A stretch of 48,121 nt of DNA from Tersicoccus phoenicis (GCF_001968835.1 NZ_MRDE01000021.1:1-48121); one strand, 5' to 3'; shown: positions 26,048 to 34,706, counted from the first letter of the stretch. Notes: generated by a model not told the origin, from the letters alone. Numbers and translations are program-made.

Positions 26048-26761
26048 ATGACCGCTGCAGCACTGAACTACGAGGCGTTGTTCGATGCCACCCCCACCCC
26101 GTACCTCGTCCTGACACCGGACTTCGTGATCGTCGGCATGAACGCGGCCCGGGAGCGTGCCACCGGGATCCGGCGCGAGGAGATCATCGGCCGGGACATC
26201 TTCGAGGTGTTTCCCGACAACCCGCGGGATCCGACGGCGACCGGCGTGCAGAATCTGCGGGCGTCGCTGGAGCGGGTGCTGGCCACCAAACGGTCCGACA
26301 CCATGCCGATGCAGAAGTACGACGTCGTCGATCCCACCACGGGTGAGTTCGTCGTCCGGTGGTGGAGCCCGATCAACGTTCCTGTCTTCGACGACGACGG
26401 TGAGGTCGGCCTCCTGATCCACCGGGTCACCGAGGTGACCGAGTGGATGCAGGCCCGGACGAGACGCCAGCAGACGGTCGACGTCACCCTCGACGAGGCC
26501 GACAGCGATCTGTACACGCGGGCGCAGGAGTTGCACGCCGCCTGGATGCAGGCGACGTCCGACGTGGAGAACTTCCGCGACGCGATGCAGTCTCAGCGGG
26601 AGATCGGTCAGGCGGTCGGCATGCAGATGGCGAAATTCGACCTGGACTCCGAGCACGCGTTCGCGCTGCTGGTGCGGGAGTCGCAGCACCGCAACATCAA
26701 GCTGCGGATCATCGCCCAGGAATACCGTGCCGGGCGGGCCGGTCTCCAGCCCCGCCAGTAG
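26048..26761 (+). CDS. PAS-ANTAR regulatory protein
   Basis: 237 residues. A PAS sensor domain (about 8-130; PTPYLVLTPDFVIVGMNAAR, REEIIGRDIFEVFPDNPRD) is joined by a helical linker to a C-terminal ANTAR three-helix bundle (about 175-230; QREIGQAVGMQMAKFDL, NIKLRIIAQEY). ANTAR domains bind paired RNA hairpins and prevent transcription termination. No histidine kinase partner adjoins. GGAGGAAAT precedes ATG 26048. The PAS ligand is unknown. It may tune the adjacent glycosidase genes or act elsewhere. Confidence 0.87.
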   Translation: MTAAALNYEALFDATPTPYLVLTPDFVIVGMNAARERATGIRREEIIGRDIFEVFPDNPRDPTATGVQNLRASLERVLATKRSDTMPMQKYDVVDPTTGEFVVRWWSPINVPVFDDDGEVGLLIHRVTEVTEWMQARTRRQQTVDVTLDEADSDLYTRAQELHAAWMQATSDVENFRDAMQSQREIGQAVGMQMAKFDLDSEHAFALLVRESQHRNIKLRIIAQEYRAGRAGLQPRQ

Positions 26762-26811
26762 TCGACCCGTCTCGGCGTCACCGAGCTTCCCGTCCGCCGA
26801 GGACGCTCCGG

Positions 26812-27128
26812 CTAATCGTTCGGCTGGTCCGGTTCCGCCCCGACGATGATGCGGCGGACGACGTCGACGTCGGCGTTGGTTCGGCGGTGCTCGTCGAGCA
26901 GCCCGTTCTTCTCCTGCAGCGTGTCCGTCAGCTGGGTCCAGCAGAAGCCGGCGAGACCGGCCGAGTCGTGGACGGCGCCGACGAGGTCGCGCAACCGGGC
27001 GAGGAACGCCTCCTCGTCGCTCACCGCCCCGTAGCCCTCCCAGTCGGCCGCGGTTGCCGTACCGGAACTGCAGCACGGCGTCGTCGTGCGTGTAGTCGTG
27101 GACGCCGACGACGTCGCCGACACCACTG
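26812..27128 (-). pseudogene. Decayed 3' end of a GH2 glycosidase gene
   Basis: Minus-strand codons from 27048 to the TAG at 26812 read ADWEGYGAV, LRDLVGAVHDS and FCWTQLTDTLQEKNGLLDEH, matching residues 574-630 of the intact GH2 protein at 27999-29939. A second piece in another frame (about 27049-27128) reads VGVHDYTHDDAVLQFRY, matching residues 511-526. About 45 residues between them, including the catalytic nucleophile segment, are deleted, and the frame is shifted. All upstream parts are missing. At the DNA level the conserved part is roughly nine-tenths identical to the intact gene. Confidence 0.8.
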
Positions 27129-27179
27129 AGGAGCACCCCATGAGCGACACCGCTCCGGCATCGCCGACGCGCGGGCACC

Positions 27180-27281
27180 GTGGTCGAGGTCGATCCGCTC
27201 GAGACCGGCGTCGTGCTGCCCCAGGAGCCGTGGACGTTCCACGCCGATGAGCAGGCGGAGCACATGGCGCGGAACGACTGA
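27180..27281 (+). other. Possible C-terminal remnant of an unidentified gene
   Basis: One plus-strand frame reads VVEVDPLETGVVLPQEPWTF then HADEQAEHMARND before TGA at 27279-27281. It has the composition of real protein, but no start or upstream domain. It lies between the GH2 remnant and the antitoxin promoter, in a region that otherwise looks like a recombination scar. Confidence 0.25.
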
Positions 27282-27313
27282 TTGCGGACCACACCTCAAG
27301 TACTACGATGTAG
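27282..27313 (+). promoter_or_regulatory. Promoter/operator of the Phd-PIN operon; leaderless transcript likely
   Basis: TTGCGG (27282-27287), 16 bases, TACGAT (27304-27309). The -10 lies inside the inverted repeat CTAC-GAT-GTAG (27303-27313), a likely antitoxin site. The transcription start would fall at or next to ATG 27317, and no ribosome site is present, so translation is probably leaderless. Confidence 0.5.
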
Positions 27314-27316
27314 CAC

Positions 27317-27580
27317 ATGAGTGAAGTGGGCATTCGAGCACTCAAGCAGAACGCGTCCAGCGTCGTCGGCGCCGCCGCCGACGGCGAGACCATCACGATC
27401 ACAGACCGGGGCCGTCCGGTGGCCCAGCTGACCGCCCTCCCGACGTCGCCTCTCGACGCGCTGCGGACGTCAGGGCAGGTGCGACGCGCGCGGCAAGCCC
27501 TGTCCGCCGTTCCGGCGCCACCACCGGGCCCCGACCTGACGGCCGTGTTGCTGCGGATGCGAGAGGACGAGCGGTACTGA
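27317..27580 (+). CDS. Phd/YefM-family antitoxin
   Basis: 87 residues. The N-terminal Phd fold (VGIRALKQNASSVVGAAADG, then ITITDRGRPVAQLTAL) binds DNA. The Pro-rich C-terminal part (about 50-87) is the expected toxin-binding tail, ending LLRMREDERY. It neutralises the PIN ribonuclease encoded one base downstream and probably represses the shared promoter. Confidence 0.9.
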   Translation: MSEVGIRALKQNASSVVGAAADGETITITDRGRPVAQLTALPTSPLDALRTSGQVRRARQALSAVPAPPPGPDLTAVLLRMREDERY

Positions 27581-27581
27581 C

Positions 27582-27974
27582 GTGGTGCATTACTGTGACA
27601 CGTCGGCTCTCGTCAAACTGGTGACCGCCGAGGCCGAGACGGTCGCGCTGCGCACCTGGCTCTCCGAGGCGACGAGGGAGTTGATCTCGAGCGACCTCAC
27701 GCGCACGGAGCTGATGCGGGCCGTGCGTCGGGCGGCTCCCGAGCTGGCGCAGCAGGCGCGGCTGGTGCTCGACTCGATCGACCTCATCCGGGTCTCGACC
27801 GCGGACTTCGATGCGGCCGGGCGCCTGGACCCCGTCGACCTCCGGTCACTGGATGCCCTCCACCTCACGATGGCGATGCGGCTGGGCGACGACCTGGAGT
27901 CGTTGGTCACCTACGACGAACGACTGGCTCGCGCCGCCGCTCAGTACGGAGTCGGCGTGTCGACTCCTGGCTGA
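27582..27974 (+). CDS. PIN-domain ribonuclease toxin (VapC-like)
   Basis: 130-residue PIN-domain RNase. Acidic residues typical of the active site: D6 in HYCDTSALVKLV, E43 in DLTRTELMRAV, D90 in LRSLDALHLTMAM and D109 in VTYDERLARAA. When free of its antitoxin it cleaves RNA (tRNA or rRNA in studied VapC proteins) and arrests growth. Full length and all acidic residues suggest it is active. It starts at GTG 27582 right after the antitoxin stop, and ends 25 bases before the convergent GH2 stop. Confidence 0.9.
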   Translation: MVHYCDTSALVKLVTAEAETVALRTWLSEATRELISSDLTRTELMRAVRRAAPELAQQARLVLDSIDLIRVSTADFDAAGRLDPVDLRSLDALHLTMAMRLGDDLESLVTYDERLARAAAQYGVGVSTPG

Positions 27975-27998
27975 CCGCGACCGGGTGACGCGCACCGG

Positions 27999-29939
27999 CT
28001 AGCGGTCCTCTCCCGTGATGATCGCCCGGAGCAGGGCGAGGGCGGCCTTGGGCCGGCGGTGCTCGTCGAGCAGCCCGTTCTTCTCCTGCAGCGTGTCCGT
28101 CAACTGGGTCCAGCAGAAGCCGGCGAGACCCGTGGAGTCGTGGACGGCGCCGACGAGGTCGCGCAACCGGGCGACGAACGCGTCCTCGTCGGTCACCGCC
28201 CCGTAGCCCTCCCAGTCGGCGGTGGAGGTGTGGAAGCCGACGCCGCCGAACTCGGAGAGCACGACGGGCAGGTCCCGCACATCGTCCGCGTCGGACAGCA
28301 GCAGGCGGCGTCCGCCGGGCCGCCCGTGCCGCAGGGTCGCCTCGACGGCCGTACGGTCCTCGTACCGGGACCGCAGCACCGCGCCGTCGTGCGTGTAGTC
28401 GTGGACGCCGATCAGGTCACCGGCCACCCACTCCCAGCCGTCGTTGCCGATCACCGGCCGGGACGGGTCGAGGGCCTTGATCAGCCCGGTCAAGCCGCGA
28501 ACGGCGTTTCGCTGGGACTCATCCGTGGCGACGTCGGGCACCCCCCAGCTCTCGTTGAACGCGACCCAGGCGACCACGCACGGGTGGGAAGCGTCGCGGG
28601 CGACGATCTCCATCCACTCCCCCGTGGTCCGTTCCAGCGTCAACGAGGAGAACCGGTAGGCGGCGGGCGCATCGGCCCAAACGAGCAGGCCGAGCCGGTC
28701 GCACCAGTACAGGAACCGCGGGTCGGCCACCGTCTGGTGCATCCGGATGCCCGTGAAGCCGAACGACTTGGTCAGCTCCACCTCCCGCCGCAGCGCGTCG
28801 TCGTCCGGGGCGGCCAGGTGCGACTGCGGCCAGTACGCCTGCTCGAGCACCAGCCGCAATCGTGTCGGACGGCCGTTGAGCAGGAACCGGCCGTCCTCGG
28901 TCGCCACCGTGCGCAGCCCGACGTAGGAGCCGGCGCGGTCAAGCGTGGCGTCGCCGTGCCGCAACGTCAGTTCGACGTCGATCAGGGTGGGGTGCTCGGG
29001 GCTCCACAGCAGCCGGTGCGGCTCGGCGGTGAAGCGCGGGTCCACCAGGTCCAGGCTCGCGCGGGCCCGGCCGTCGACGACCCCGACGGCGACGCTTCCC
29101 AGGACCTGGCCGTCGTGCCTGAAGACGGCCTCGAGGGTCAGCGCCGGATCGTCGGCCTGCCCTTCCGGAACGGCAGCCCGGGGGTTCAGGCCGTGCTCGA
29201 CGGCGACGCGGGCGTCCCGCTCGTGCTGCGCGACCCGGCCGTGCTGACCCGCCACCCGGGCGTCGAGTGCGATCTCCCCGGGGCGTGCACCGGGCGTCCA
29301 GCGGACGCTCGCCAGGTGGGTCGACGGAACCGCCTCCGCCCACACCTGCCGCCAGATGCCGGTGGTCCGTCGGTACCAGATGACGTGCGGCTCGGGCTCC
29401 CAGTCCTGCTTCCCGCGCGGCTGTTCTAGGCTGCGGGGGTCGTCGAACACCCGCACGACGATGGTCTGTCCGGCGCCCCCGGCGCCCCCGGCGGCGTCGG
29501 CGCCTCCGGCGTCGGCGGTGTCGCCGTGGCCGCCGAGCGCGTGCGTCACGTCCAGGCAGAAGCCGACGTGGCCGCCCTCGTGAGCGCCGACGTGGACGCC
29601 GTTCACCCACACGTCCGCCCGGTGATCGACGGCGGCAAAGTGCAGCAGCATCCGGTGGCCCGGCGGTGCGACCAGCGTGGCGGTCCGACGATACCAGACG
29701 ATCGCGTGCCCGTCCTCCCCCACGCCGGAGAGCGCCGACTCCGGCGGGTACGGCACTCGGATGATGCGGTCGAAGGGCACGTCCCGGCGCCACCAGCCGG
29801 CATCGAGGCCGCGGTCCTCGTCGTCGAACCGGAACTCCCAGTCGCCGTCGAGGTCGAGCCACTGCTTCCGGGTCAGCTGCGGTCGTGGGTGCAGCCGTGC
29901 GGGCTCCGGCTGACCGGTGGTGGACGCGTCGGTAGTCAT
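27999..29939 (-). CDS. Glycoside hydrolase family 2 enzyme (beta-galactosidase/glucuronidase type)
   Basis: 646 residues: N-terminal sugar-binding jelly roll (about 25-215; WLDLDGDWEFRFDDEDRG, DVWVNGVHVGAHEGGH), immunoglobulin-like sandwich (about 216-345) and a TIM barrel with acid/base E463 in AFNESWG and nucleophile E563 in VVLSEFGG. It is a retaining exo-glycosidase, probably cytoplasmic since no signal peptide is visible. A Gly/Ala-rich insert (about 135-157) interrupts the jelly roll. A decayed paralogue of its 3' end lies beyond the neighbouring toxin-antitoxin pair. Confidence 0.9.
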   Translation of the reverse strand: MTTDASTTGQPEPARLHPRPQLTRKQWLDLDGDWEFRFDDEDRGLDAGWWRRDVPFDRIIRVPYPPESALSGVGEDGHAIVWYRRTATLVAPPGHRMLLHFAAVDHRADVWVNGVHVGAHEGGHVGFCLDVTHALGGHGDTADAGGADAAGGAGGAGQTIVVRVFDDPRSLEQPRGKQDWEPEPHVIWYRRTTGIWRQVWAEAVPSTHLASVRWTPGARPGEIALDARVAGQHGRVAQHERDARVAVEHGLNPRAAVPEGQADDPALTLEAVFRHDGQVLGSVAVGVVDGRARASLDLVDPRFTAEPHRLLWSPEHPTLIDVELTLRHGDATLDRAGSYVGLRTVATEDGRFLLNGRPTRLRLVLEQAYWPQSHLAAPDDDALRREVELTKSFGFTGIRMHQTVADPRFLYWCDRLGLLVWADAPAAYRFSSLTLERTTGEWMEIVARDASHPCVVAWVAFNESWGVPDVATDESQRNAVRGLTGLIKALDPSRPVIGNDGWEWVAGDLIGVHDYTHDGAVLRSRYEDRTAVEATLRHGRPGGRRLLLSDADDVRDLPVVLSEFGGVGFHTSTADWEGYGAVTDEDAFVARLRDLVGAVHDSTGLAGFCWTQLTDTLQEKNGLLDEHRRPKAALALLRAIITGEDR

Positions 29940-30113
29940 GGCCCGATCCTCGCAGGTCGCAGGACGGGTGCACCGGGCGGCGCCCCGGCATCACGGCCGC
30001 GCCCTCTCCCGACGGCCCGTTCGAGCCCCCCTCGTCACCACGGCCGTCGGCCGCTATGATCCGCTGACCGGCAACCTCGACGTCGAGGGCACCGGCCGGC
30101 CGAGGGGGATGCG

Positions 30114-30611
30114 ATGACCACCAGACCCAGCACCACCGGCACCCGCCCGCGCACGAGCGGCCGTGTCGCACCACGCATCGCCGGCGTTGCGATCGGCGTG
30201 CTGTGGGCCTACCTGTTCGGGGCGGTGGTGACACTCCCGCCCTGGGGCGCCTCACCGTACGGCGCCGGTCCCGTCGTGGTGGTGCCCGACGTCGGGCTCT
30301 CCGGCCTCGGGCTGGTCCCGAACGGCACGGCCACCGCGGTGTTCGCCGCGGCTGCCGCACTGGCGCTCGCGATCGCGGTGATCGTCCGGTTCCGGCCCGC
30401 CGTCCTCGGCGGCGTCGCCCTCGGTCTGGCGGTGTTCCTGGTCGTCGGCTGGCTCATCGGACCCTGGTTCGGGGTCGGCCTGACGCGGGTGTTCGAGGAC
30501 CCGCTGACGATCGTGGGTTTCGCCAGCACGATCGTCCGCCAGCCCGCCGTGGTCGCCGTCTTCGTCCTCATCATCGGGCTGGCCGTGATGCGACGGCGAT
30601 CGGGGCGCTGA
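30114..30611 (+). CDS. Small four-helix membrane protein of unknown function
   Basis: 165 residues. A Thr/Arg-rich N-terminus of about 20 residues precedes four hydrophobic segments (about 22-42, 72-90, 95-118, 138-158), with a PPWGASPYG loop outside the first helix. The basic end MRRRSGR suggests a cytoplasmic C-terminus. GAGGGGGAT precedes ATG 30114. No family recognised. It is divergent from the GH2 gene and probably monocistronic. The 174 bases after it contain nothing I can identify. Confidence 0.7.
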   Translation: MTTRPSTTGTRPRTSGRVAPRIAGVAIGVLWAYLFGAVVTLPPWGASPYGAGPVVVVPDVGLSGLGLVPNGTATAVFAAAAALALAIAVIVRFRPAVLGGVALGLAVFLVVGWLIGPWFGVGLTRVFEDPLTIVGFASTIVRQPAVVAVFVLIIGLAVMRRRSGR

Positions 30612-30785
30612 CCGGCGCCGGTCGGTTCGCACCGGTCAGTTCGTCGCGGTCGAAAGGTCATCGGTCTCACCACGACACGGTGGCCGACCGAGGCCATGTC
30701 GGTCGCGGTCGTCGGCGTACGCTCATGGCGCGTTGTCGCCGCCGTATCGGGTGTGAGAGAGCCAGTGGGCCAACGTCTTCCGGGC

Positions 30786-32252
30786 TCAGGGCCGCGCGGC
30801 CCGCTGAACCGAGTGCGCCTCGGACCCGACGCCGCGCTTGAGCTTGCGCGCCACGAGCGGCCAGAAGACCGCCAGGGCGGCAACCGCGACCAGGCTCGTC
30901 CACACCTGTGTGCGGCCGGAGTCCCCGGACACGAGCATCACAACGACGATGCCGGCGACGGCGACGATCACCAGGACACCGAGCCACGGGTGCAGCCACA
31001 TCTTCAGCGCGAGGTCCTTCCGCTCCTGGACCGTCATGCGCGAGCGGAGCCGCATCTGGGTGGCCGCGATGAAGACGTAGACGAACAGGGCCACCAGACC
31101 GGCGGAGTTCATGATGAAGGCGAAGATGCCGGATTCGGGGGCCAGGAAGTTGACCAGGACGGCCGCGTACCCGCCCAGCGTGGAGGCGATGACGGCGACG
31201 GTCGGCACCCCGGCCCGCGACTTCTTCGCCACGATCGCCGGCGCGAGGCCCTTGCCGGCCAGCGAGGAGAACATCCGGGCCGCGGAGTAGAGCCCGGAGT
31301 TGAGCACCGAACACACCGCGGTGAGGATGACGGCGCTCATCACCAGGTCGGCGCCGGGCAGACCGAACACGCCGAAGATGTAGGCGAACGGTGCCTTCTG
31401 CTGCGGGTCGGGCAGCTGGTTCCACGGAACCACGGTGACGATGACCAGCACCGCACCGACGAAGAAGAAGAGGATGCGCCAGATGACGGTGACCGTGGCC
31501 TGGTGGATGCCGCGCGCCGGGTCCTCGGACTCCGCGGCGGCCATGACGGCGATCTCGGTGCCGAAGTAGGAGAAGATCACGATCGCGACGCCGTCGATGA
31601 CGGCCCACCACCCGTTCGGGGCGAACCCGCCGGCGTTCCACAGGTTCGGCACCGAGAAGGAGGCGTTCGGCCAGAGCCCGAAGGCGAACAGGGCGCCGAC
31701 CGCGAGGAAGACGAGGATGGCGGCGACCTTGATGCTGGCGAGCCAGAACTCGACCTCCCCGAAGGAGCGGACCGAGATCAGGTTCGTGCCGGTGAACACG
31801 AGCAACAGGATCACCGAGAACACCCAGTCGGGCACCGACGGGAACCAGCCGGTGAGGATGGAACCGCCGACCACGGCCTCGAAGGCGATCACACCGACCC
31901 AGAAGTACCAGTAGAGCCAGCCGACGAAGTACCCGGCCCAGTCCCCCAGGCCCACGCGCGCGTACTCCATGAACGAGCCGACCGATGGCCGGGACGCCGC
32001 CATCTCGCCGAGCATCCGCATCGCCAGGAAGACCAGCAGTCCGCCGATCAGGTAGGACAGCACCGCGGCGGGGCCGACGGACCGGATGACGTTGCCAGAC
32101 CCGACGAACAGGCTGGACCCAATGATGCCGCCGAGGGTGATCATCATGACGTGCCGCGTGCGCAGCTTCTTCGGCACCTTCCCGACGGGCACGCCGGCCG
32201 CCGTGGCGGGCGAGATCGGGTCGTCGTAGTGCGCGGAGCGATCAGCACTCAT
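30786..32252 (-). CDS. APC-family amino acid permease (GABA permease/AnsP-like)
   Basis: 488-residue, 12-helix transporter with the APC motif TLGGIIGSSLFVGSGNVIRS in TM1, RPSVGSFMEYARVGLGDWAG between TM2 and TM3, and FSYFGTEIAVMAAAESEDPA in TM6 and the following loop. It resembles gamma-aminobutyrate and aromatic or branched amino acid permeases; the exact substrate cannot be told. It differs from the CycA-type permease of this window in lacking a riboswitch leader. Confidence 0.87.
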   Translation of the reverse strand: MSADRSAHYDDPISPATAAGVPVGKVPKKLRTRHVMMITLGGIIGSSLFVGSGNVIRSVGPAAVLSYLIGGLLVFLAMRMLGEMAASRPSVGSFMEYARVGLGDWAGYFVGWLYWYFWVGVIAFEAVVGGSILTGWFPSVPDWVFSVILLLVFTGTNLISVRSFGEVEFWLASIKVAAILVFLAVGALFAFGLWPNASFSVPNLWNAGGFAPNGWWAVIDGVAIVIFSYFGTEIAVMAAAESEDPARGIHQATVTVIWRILFFFVGAVLVIVTVVPWNQLPDPQQKAPFAYIFGVFGLPGADLVMSAVILTAVCSVLNSGLYSAARMFSSLAGKGLAPAIVAKKSRAGVPTVAVIASTLGGYAAVLVNFLAPESGIFAFIMNSAGLVALFVYVFIAATQMRLRSRMTVQERKDLALKMWLHPWLGVLVIVAVAGIVVVMLVSGDSGRTQVWTSLVAVAALAVFWPLVARKLKRGVGSEAHSVQRAARP

Positions 32253-32373
32253 GCCGGGCTTCTTTCGTGGGGCGAACAGGCCGGACCCAGTCTAGGAGCG
32301 GCGCGCCCCGGCGTCACCGGGTTGCCTGGTCTCGGTCATGGGGGGTTCTCCCTTCCGTTGCCGGTGGGGGGGG

Positions 32374-32614
32374 TCACCCGGGGAGGGCGACGCCGGTGAG
32401 CCGTCGGAGGGTGGCGGGCAGCCGTGCCCGGAACCGGTCGTCATCGACGGCCGGGTGAGGCCGTTCGGTGCGGTGGTGGTGCCAGTACCCGCCGGTGGTG
32501 GAGGCGGTCGACGTTGCGGGCGTGCACGACGACGTCGTGCCCCTGCTCGGCAAGATCAGTGGCGGTGTCCAGGCCGAGACCGGAGGCCGCTCCGGTGACG
32601 AGAATGCGAACCAT
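32374..32614 (-). pseudogene. Short-chain dehydrogenase pseudogene (internal deletion)
   Basis: Minus strand from ATG 32614 reads MVRILVTGAASGLGLDTATD then LAEQGHDVVVHARNVDR, a normal SDR cofactor loop. After this the frame shifts to GGYWHHHRTERPHP and ARLPATLRRLTGVALPG, the usual C-terminus of actinobacterial SDR proteins. The middle of about 180 residues, including the YxxxK active site, is missing. It is non-functional. Confidence 0.8.
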
Positions 32615-32725
32615 GGCACCACTCTGACGCAAAAGGACCAGTGCGGGACCCGGTGAGCGGTGCCCTGTCAGTACGCCCCTGATCAGGGACTCCCATGCGT
32701 GTGCGACGGGGCGAAGACTGGAATC

Positions 32726-33952
32726 ATGCCCGAGACCACGAACCACGCCGTCGCCCACCGGACGCTGCCGGCCCTGTTGCTGCTGCTGACGGTGTTCGGT
32801 CCGATCTCGATGGACCTGTATCTGCCGGCGCTGCCCGCGTTGACCACCGAACTGGGCGCCGCGACGTCGGTCGCCCAGTTGACCGTGACGGCGTGCCTGC
32901 TCGGCCTGGCCGCCGGGCAACTGATCGCCGGGCCGGCGTCGGACCGGTTCGGTCGGCGCGGGATCCTGCTGATCGGGGTCACCGCCTACATCGCCACGTC
33001 GGCGCTGTGCGCGGCCAGTCCCACGATCGAGCTCCTGATCGTCGCCCGCCTGGTGCAGGGGCTGGCCGGTGGGGTCGGGATCGTCATCGCCCAGGCCGCC
33101 GGCCGCGACGTCTATTCCGGTACCGCGTTGATCCGGTTCTACGGGCGGTTGACCGTCACCGGCGGCTTCGCCGCGATCGTCGGGCCGCTGCTCGGTGGGC
33201 TGCTCAACACGGTCACCGACTGGCGCGGCCTCTTCGTCGTGCTCGCCGTGATCGGGGCGGGGATCCTCGTCCTCTCGCTGGTGGTGTTCGGGGAGACCCT
33301 GCCGGTCGAGCACCGGCTCGACGGCGGCTTCGGGCACACGCTCGCGGCGTACCGCACCCTGCTCGCCGACCGGGTCTTCGTCGGGGCGGTCCTCAACCAG
33401 GGGTTCCTGAACGCGGCGCTGTTCGCCTACCTGGCCGGCGCGACCTTCGTGCTGCAGGGCATCTACGGGCTCTCCCCGCAGGCGTACGCCGCCGCGTTCG
33501 GGCTCAACTCGGCCGGTTTCATGGTGTTCGGCTATCTCGCCGGCCGCGCCTCCGAGCGGTGGAGCATCCCCGGGACCCTCGCCGTCGGCGTCCTCGTCAC
33601 CGGCCTCGGCGCCGGTGGACTGCTGGCCGCGGGGCTGACGCCGATGCCGTTGATCGTGGTCATCGTGTCCCTGTTCGCCCTCGCCAGCGGCGTCGCGATC
33701 TCCGCCCCGCCGGCCACGACCCTCGCGCTGGCCGAGTACCCGGGCATGGCCGGGACCGCGTCGTCGCTGCTGGGCATGGTGCGGTTCGGCTTCGGCGGGA
33801 TCGCCGCTCCCCTGGTCGGCGTCGCCGGCGCCGCCACCATCCTGCCCCTCGGCGTCGTCACCGTTGTGGCGGTACTGCTCGGGGCGGGCGTCTGCGTGCT
33901 GCTCGCCCGCCGCCGTCCGGTGCCGACCGCCGTGCCCAGCCCCGTTCCCTGA
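32726..33952 (+). CDS. Bcr/CflA-family drug-resistance MFS transporter
   Basis: About 408 residues, 12 hydrophobic segments. The DHA1 signature appears as SMDLYLPALPAL in TM1 and GPASDRFGRRGILLIG in the TM2-3 loop; VARLVQGLAGGVGIVIAQAA is the characteristic TM4 motif. Bcr/CflA proteins export drugs such as bicyclomycin or chloramphenicol by proton antiport. ATG 32726 is preferred because TM1 follows at the usual distance. It lies between two pseudogenes. Confidence 0.9.
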   Translation: MPETTNHAVAHRTLPALLLLLTVFGPISMDLYLPALPALTTELGAATSVAQLTVTACLLGLAAGQLIAGPASDRFGRRGILLIGVTAYIATSALCAASPTIELLIVARLVQGLAGGVGIVIAQAAGRDVYSGTALIRFYGRLTVTGGFAAIVGPLLGGLLNTVTDWRGLFVVLAVIGAGILVLSLVVFGETLPVEHRLDGGFGHTLAAYRTLLADRVFVGAVLNQGFLNAALFAYLAGATFVLQGIYGLSPQAYAAAFGLNSAGFMVFGYLAGRASERWSIPGTLAVGVLVTGLGAGGLLAAGLTPMPLIVVIVSLFALASGVAISAPPATTLALAEYPGMAGTASSLLGMVRFGFGGIAAPLVGVAGAATILPLGVVTVVAVLLGAGVCVLLARRRPVPTAVPSPVP

Positions 33953-33984
33953 TCCGTCAAACCCAACCGCAGAAGGAGAAGCCG

Positions 33985-34183
33985 ATGAACCTCGAACCGG
34001 GACGGCAACGTCGTGGAGGTGCACGCCGGGCAGACCCTTTACACCCCGCCCGGGCAGGACCACTGGCACGCGGCCGGCGGTGACGGCTTCATGGAGCACC
34101 TCGCGATGCTGGAGAACGGCGACGACCCCGCCGGCACCACGGACTGGAAGGAACATGTCACCGACGAAGAGCTCGGGATCTGA
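33985..34183 (+). pseudogene. Cupin-domain pseudogene (internal deletion)
   Basis: A good ribosome site (AGAAGGAGAAG) and ATG 33985 encode only MNLEPG before the frame shifts. From 34001 a different frame reads DGNVVEVHAGQTLYTPPGQD, HWHAAGGDGFMEHLAM and WKEHVTDEELGI, the second half of a cupin of the kind found with carboxymuconolactone decarboxylases. The first metal-binding motif and about 80 residues are missing. Confidence 0.75.
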
Positions 34184-34274
34184 CGAATTCCCCGCCCACC
34201 GGAGGGACGAGCTGCGCTGAGGGCCCAGCCTTCCGTGACCAGCCCGGCGTGACCCGGTCGCGTTAGGGTGAGTC

Positions 34275-34706
34275 ATGGCTCTCATCGACAGCAGCGGTTT
34301 CGCCCACGTCCGCCTGACCGTCACGGACATCGCCCGATCCAAGGCGTTCTACGACCTGGTGTTCGGCTGGCCGACGGCCATCGACAAGTCCGACGACGTC
34401 AACAAGCCCGGCGTCACGGAGTCCGCGGCCGAGTACTACGGCGGCACCGTCTACCAGACGCCGGACGGCACCCTCTTCGGTCTGCGCCCCGTCGGACGGG
34501 ACGACTTCGACCCGGACCGCACGGGCCTGGACCACGTGAGCTTCGCCGTGAAGTCCCGCGCCGACCTCGACGCCGCCGTCCAGGCGCTGGACGGGGCCGG
34601 CATCGAGCACGGCGAGGTGACCGACCTGGCCGACGCCGGGATCGCGATCCTCTCGTTCCAGGACCCCGACGACGTCAACGTCGAGCTGACCGCACCGCTG
34701 GGCTGA
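34275..34706 (+). CDS. VOC/glyoxalase-family protein
   Basis: 143-residue single VOC module pair: FAHVRLTVTDIARSKAFYDL, then LDHVSFAVKSRADLDAAVQA, and FQDPDDVNVELTAPLG. Potential metal ligands H11, H93 and E138 are at the glyoxalase positions. The reaction is unknown; family members range from glyoxalase and fosfomycin resistance to non-enzymatic binding. Monocistronic, with its own terminator. Confidence 0.85.
   Translation: MALIDSSGFAHVRLTVTDIARSKAFYDLVFGWPTAIDKSDDVNKPGVTESAAEYYGGTVYQTPDGTLFGLRPVGRDDFDPDRTGLDHVSFAVKSRADLDAAVQALDGAGIEHGEVTDLADAGIAILSFQDPDDVNVELTAPLG

Noticed and set aside
24923-27292. 789-residue minus-strand open frame across the GH3, PAS-ANTAR and GH2-remnant region
   Set aside because: Antisense to GH3 and PAS-ANTAR. 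Only the part at 27049-27128 has protein-like content, and this is one frame of the GH2 remnant.
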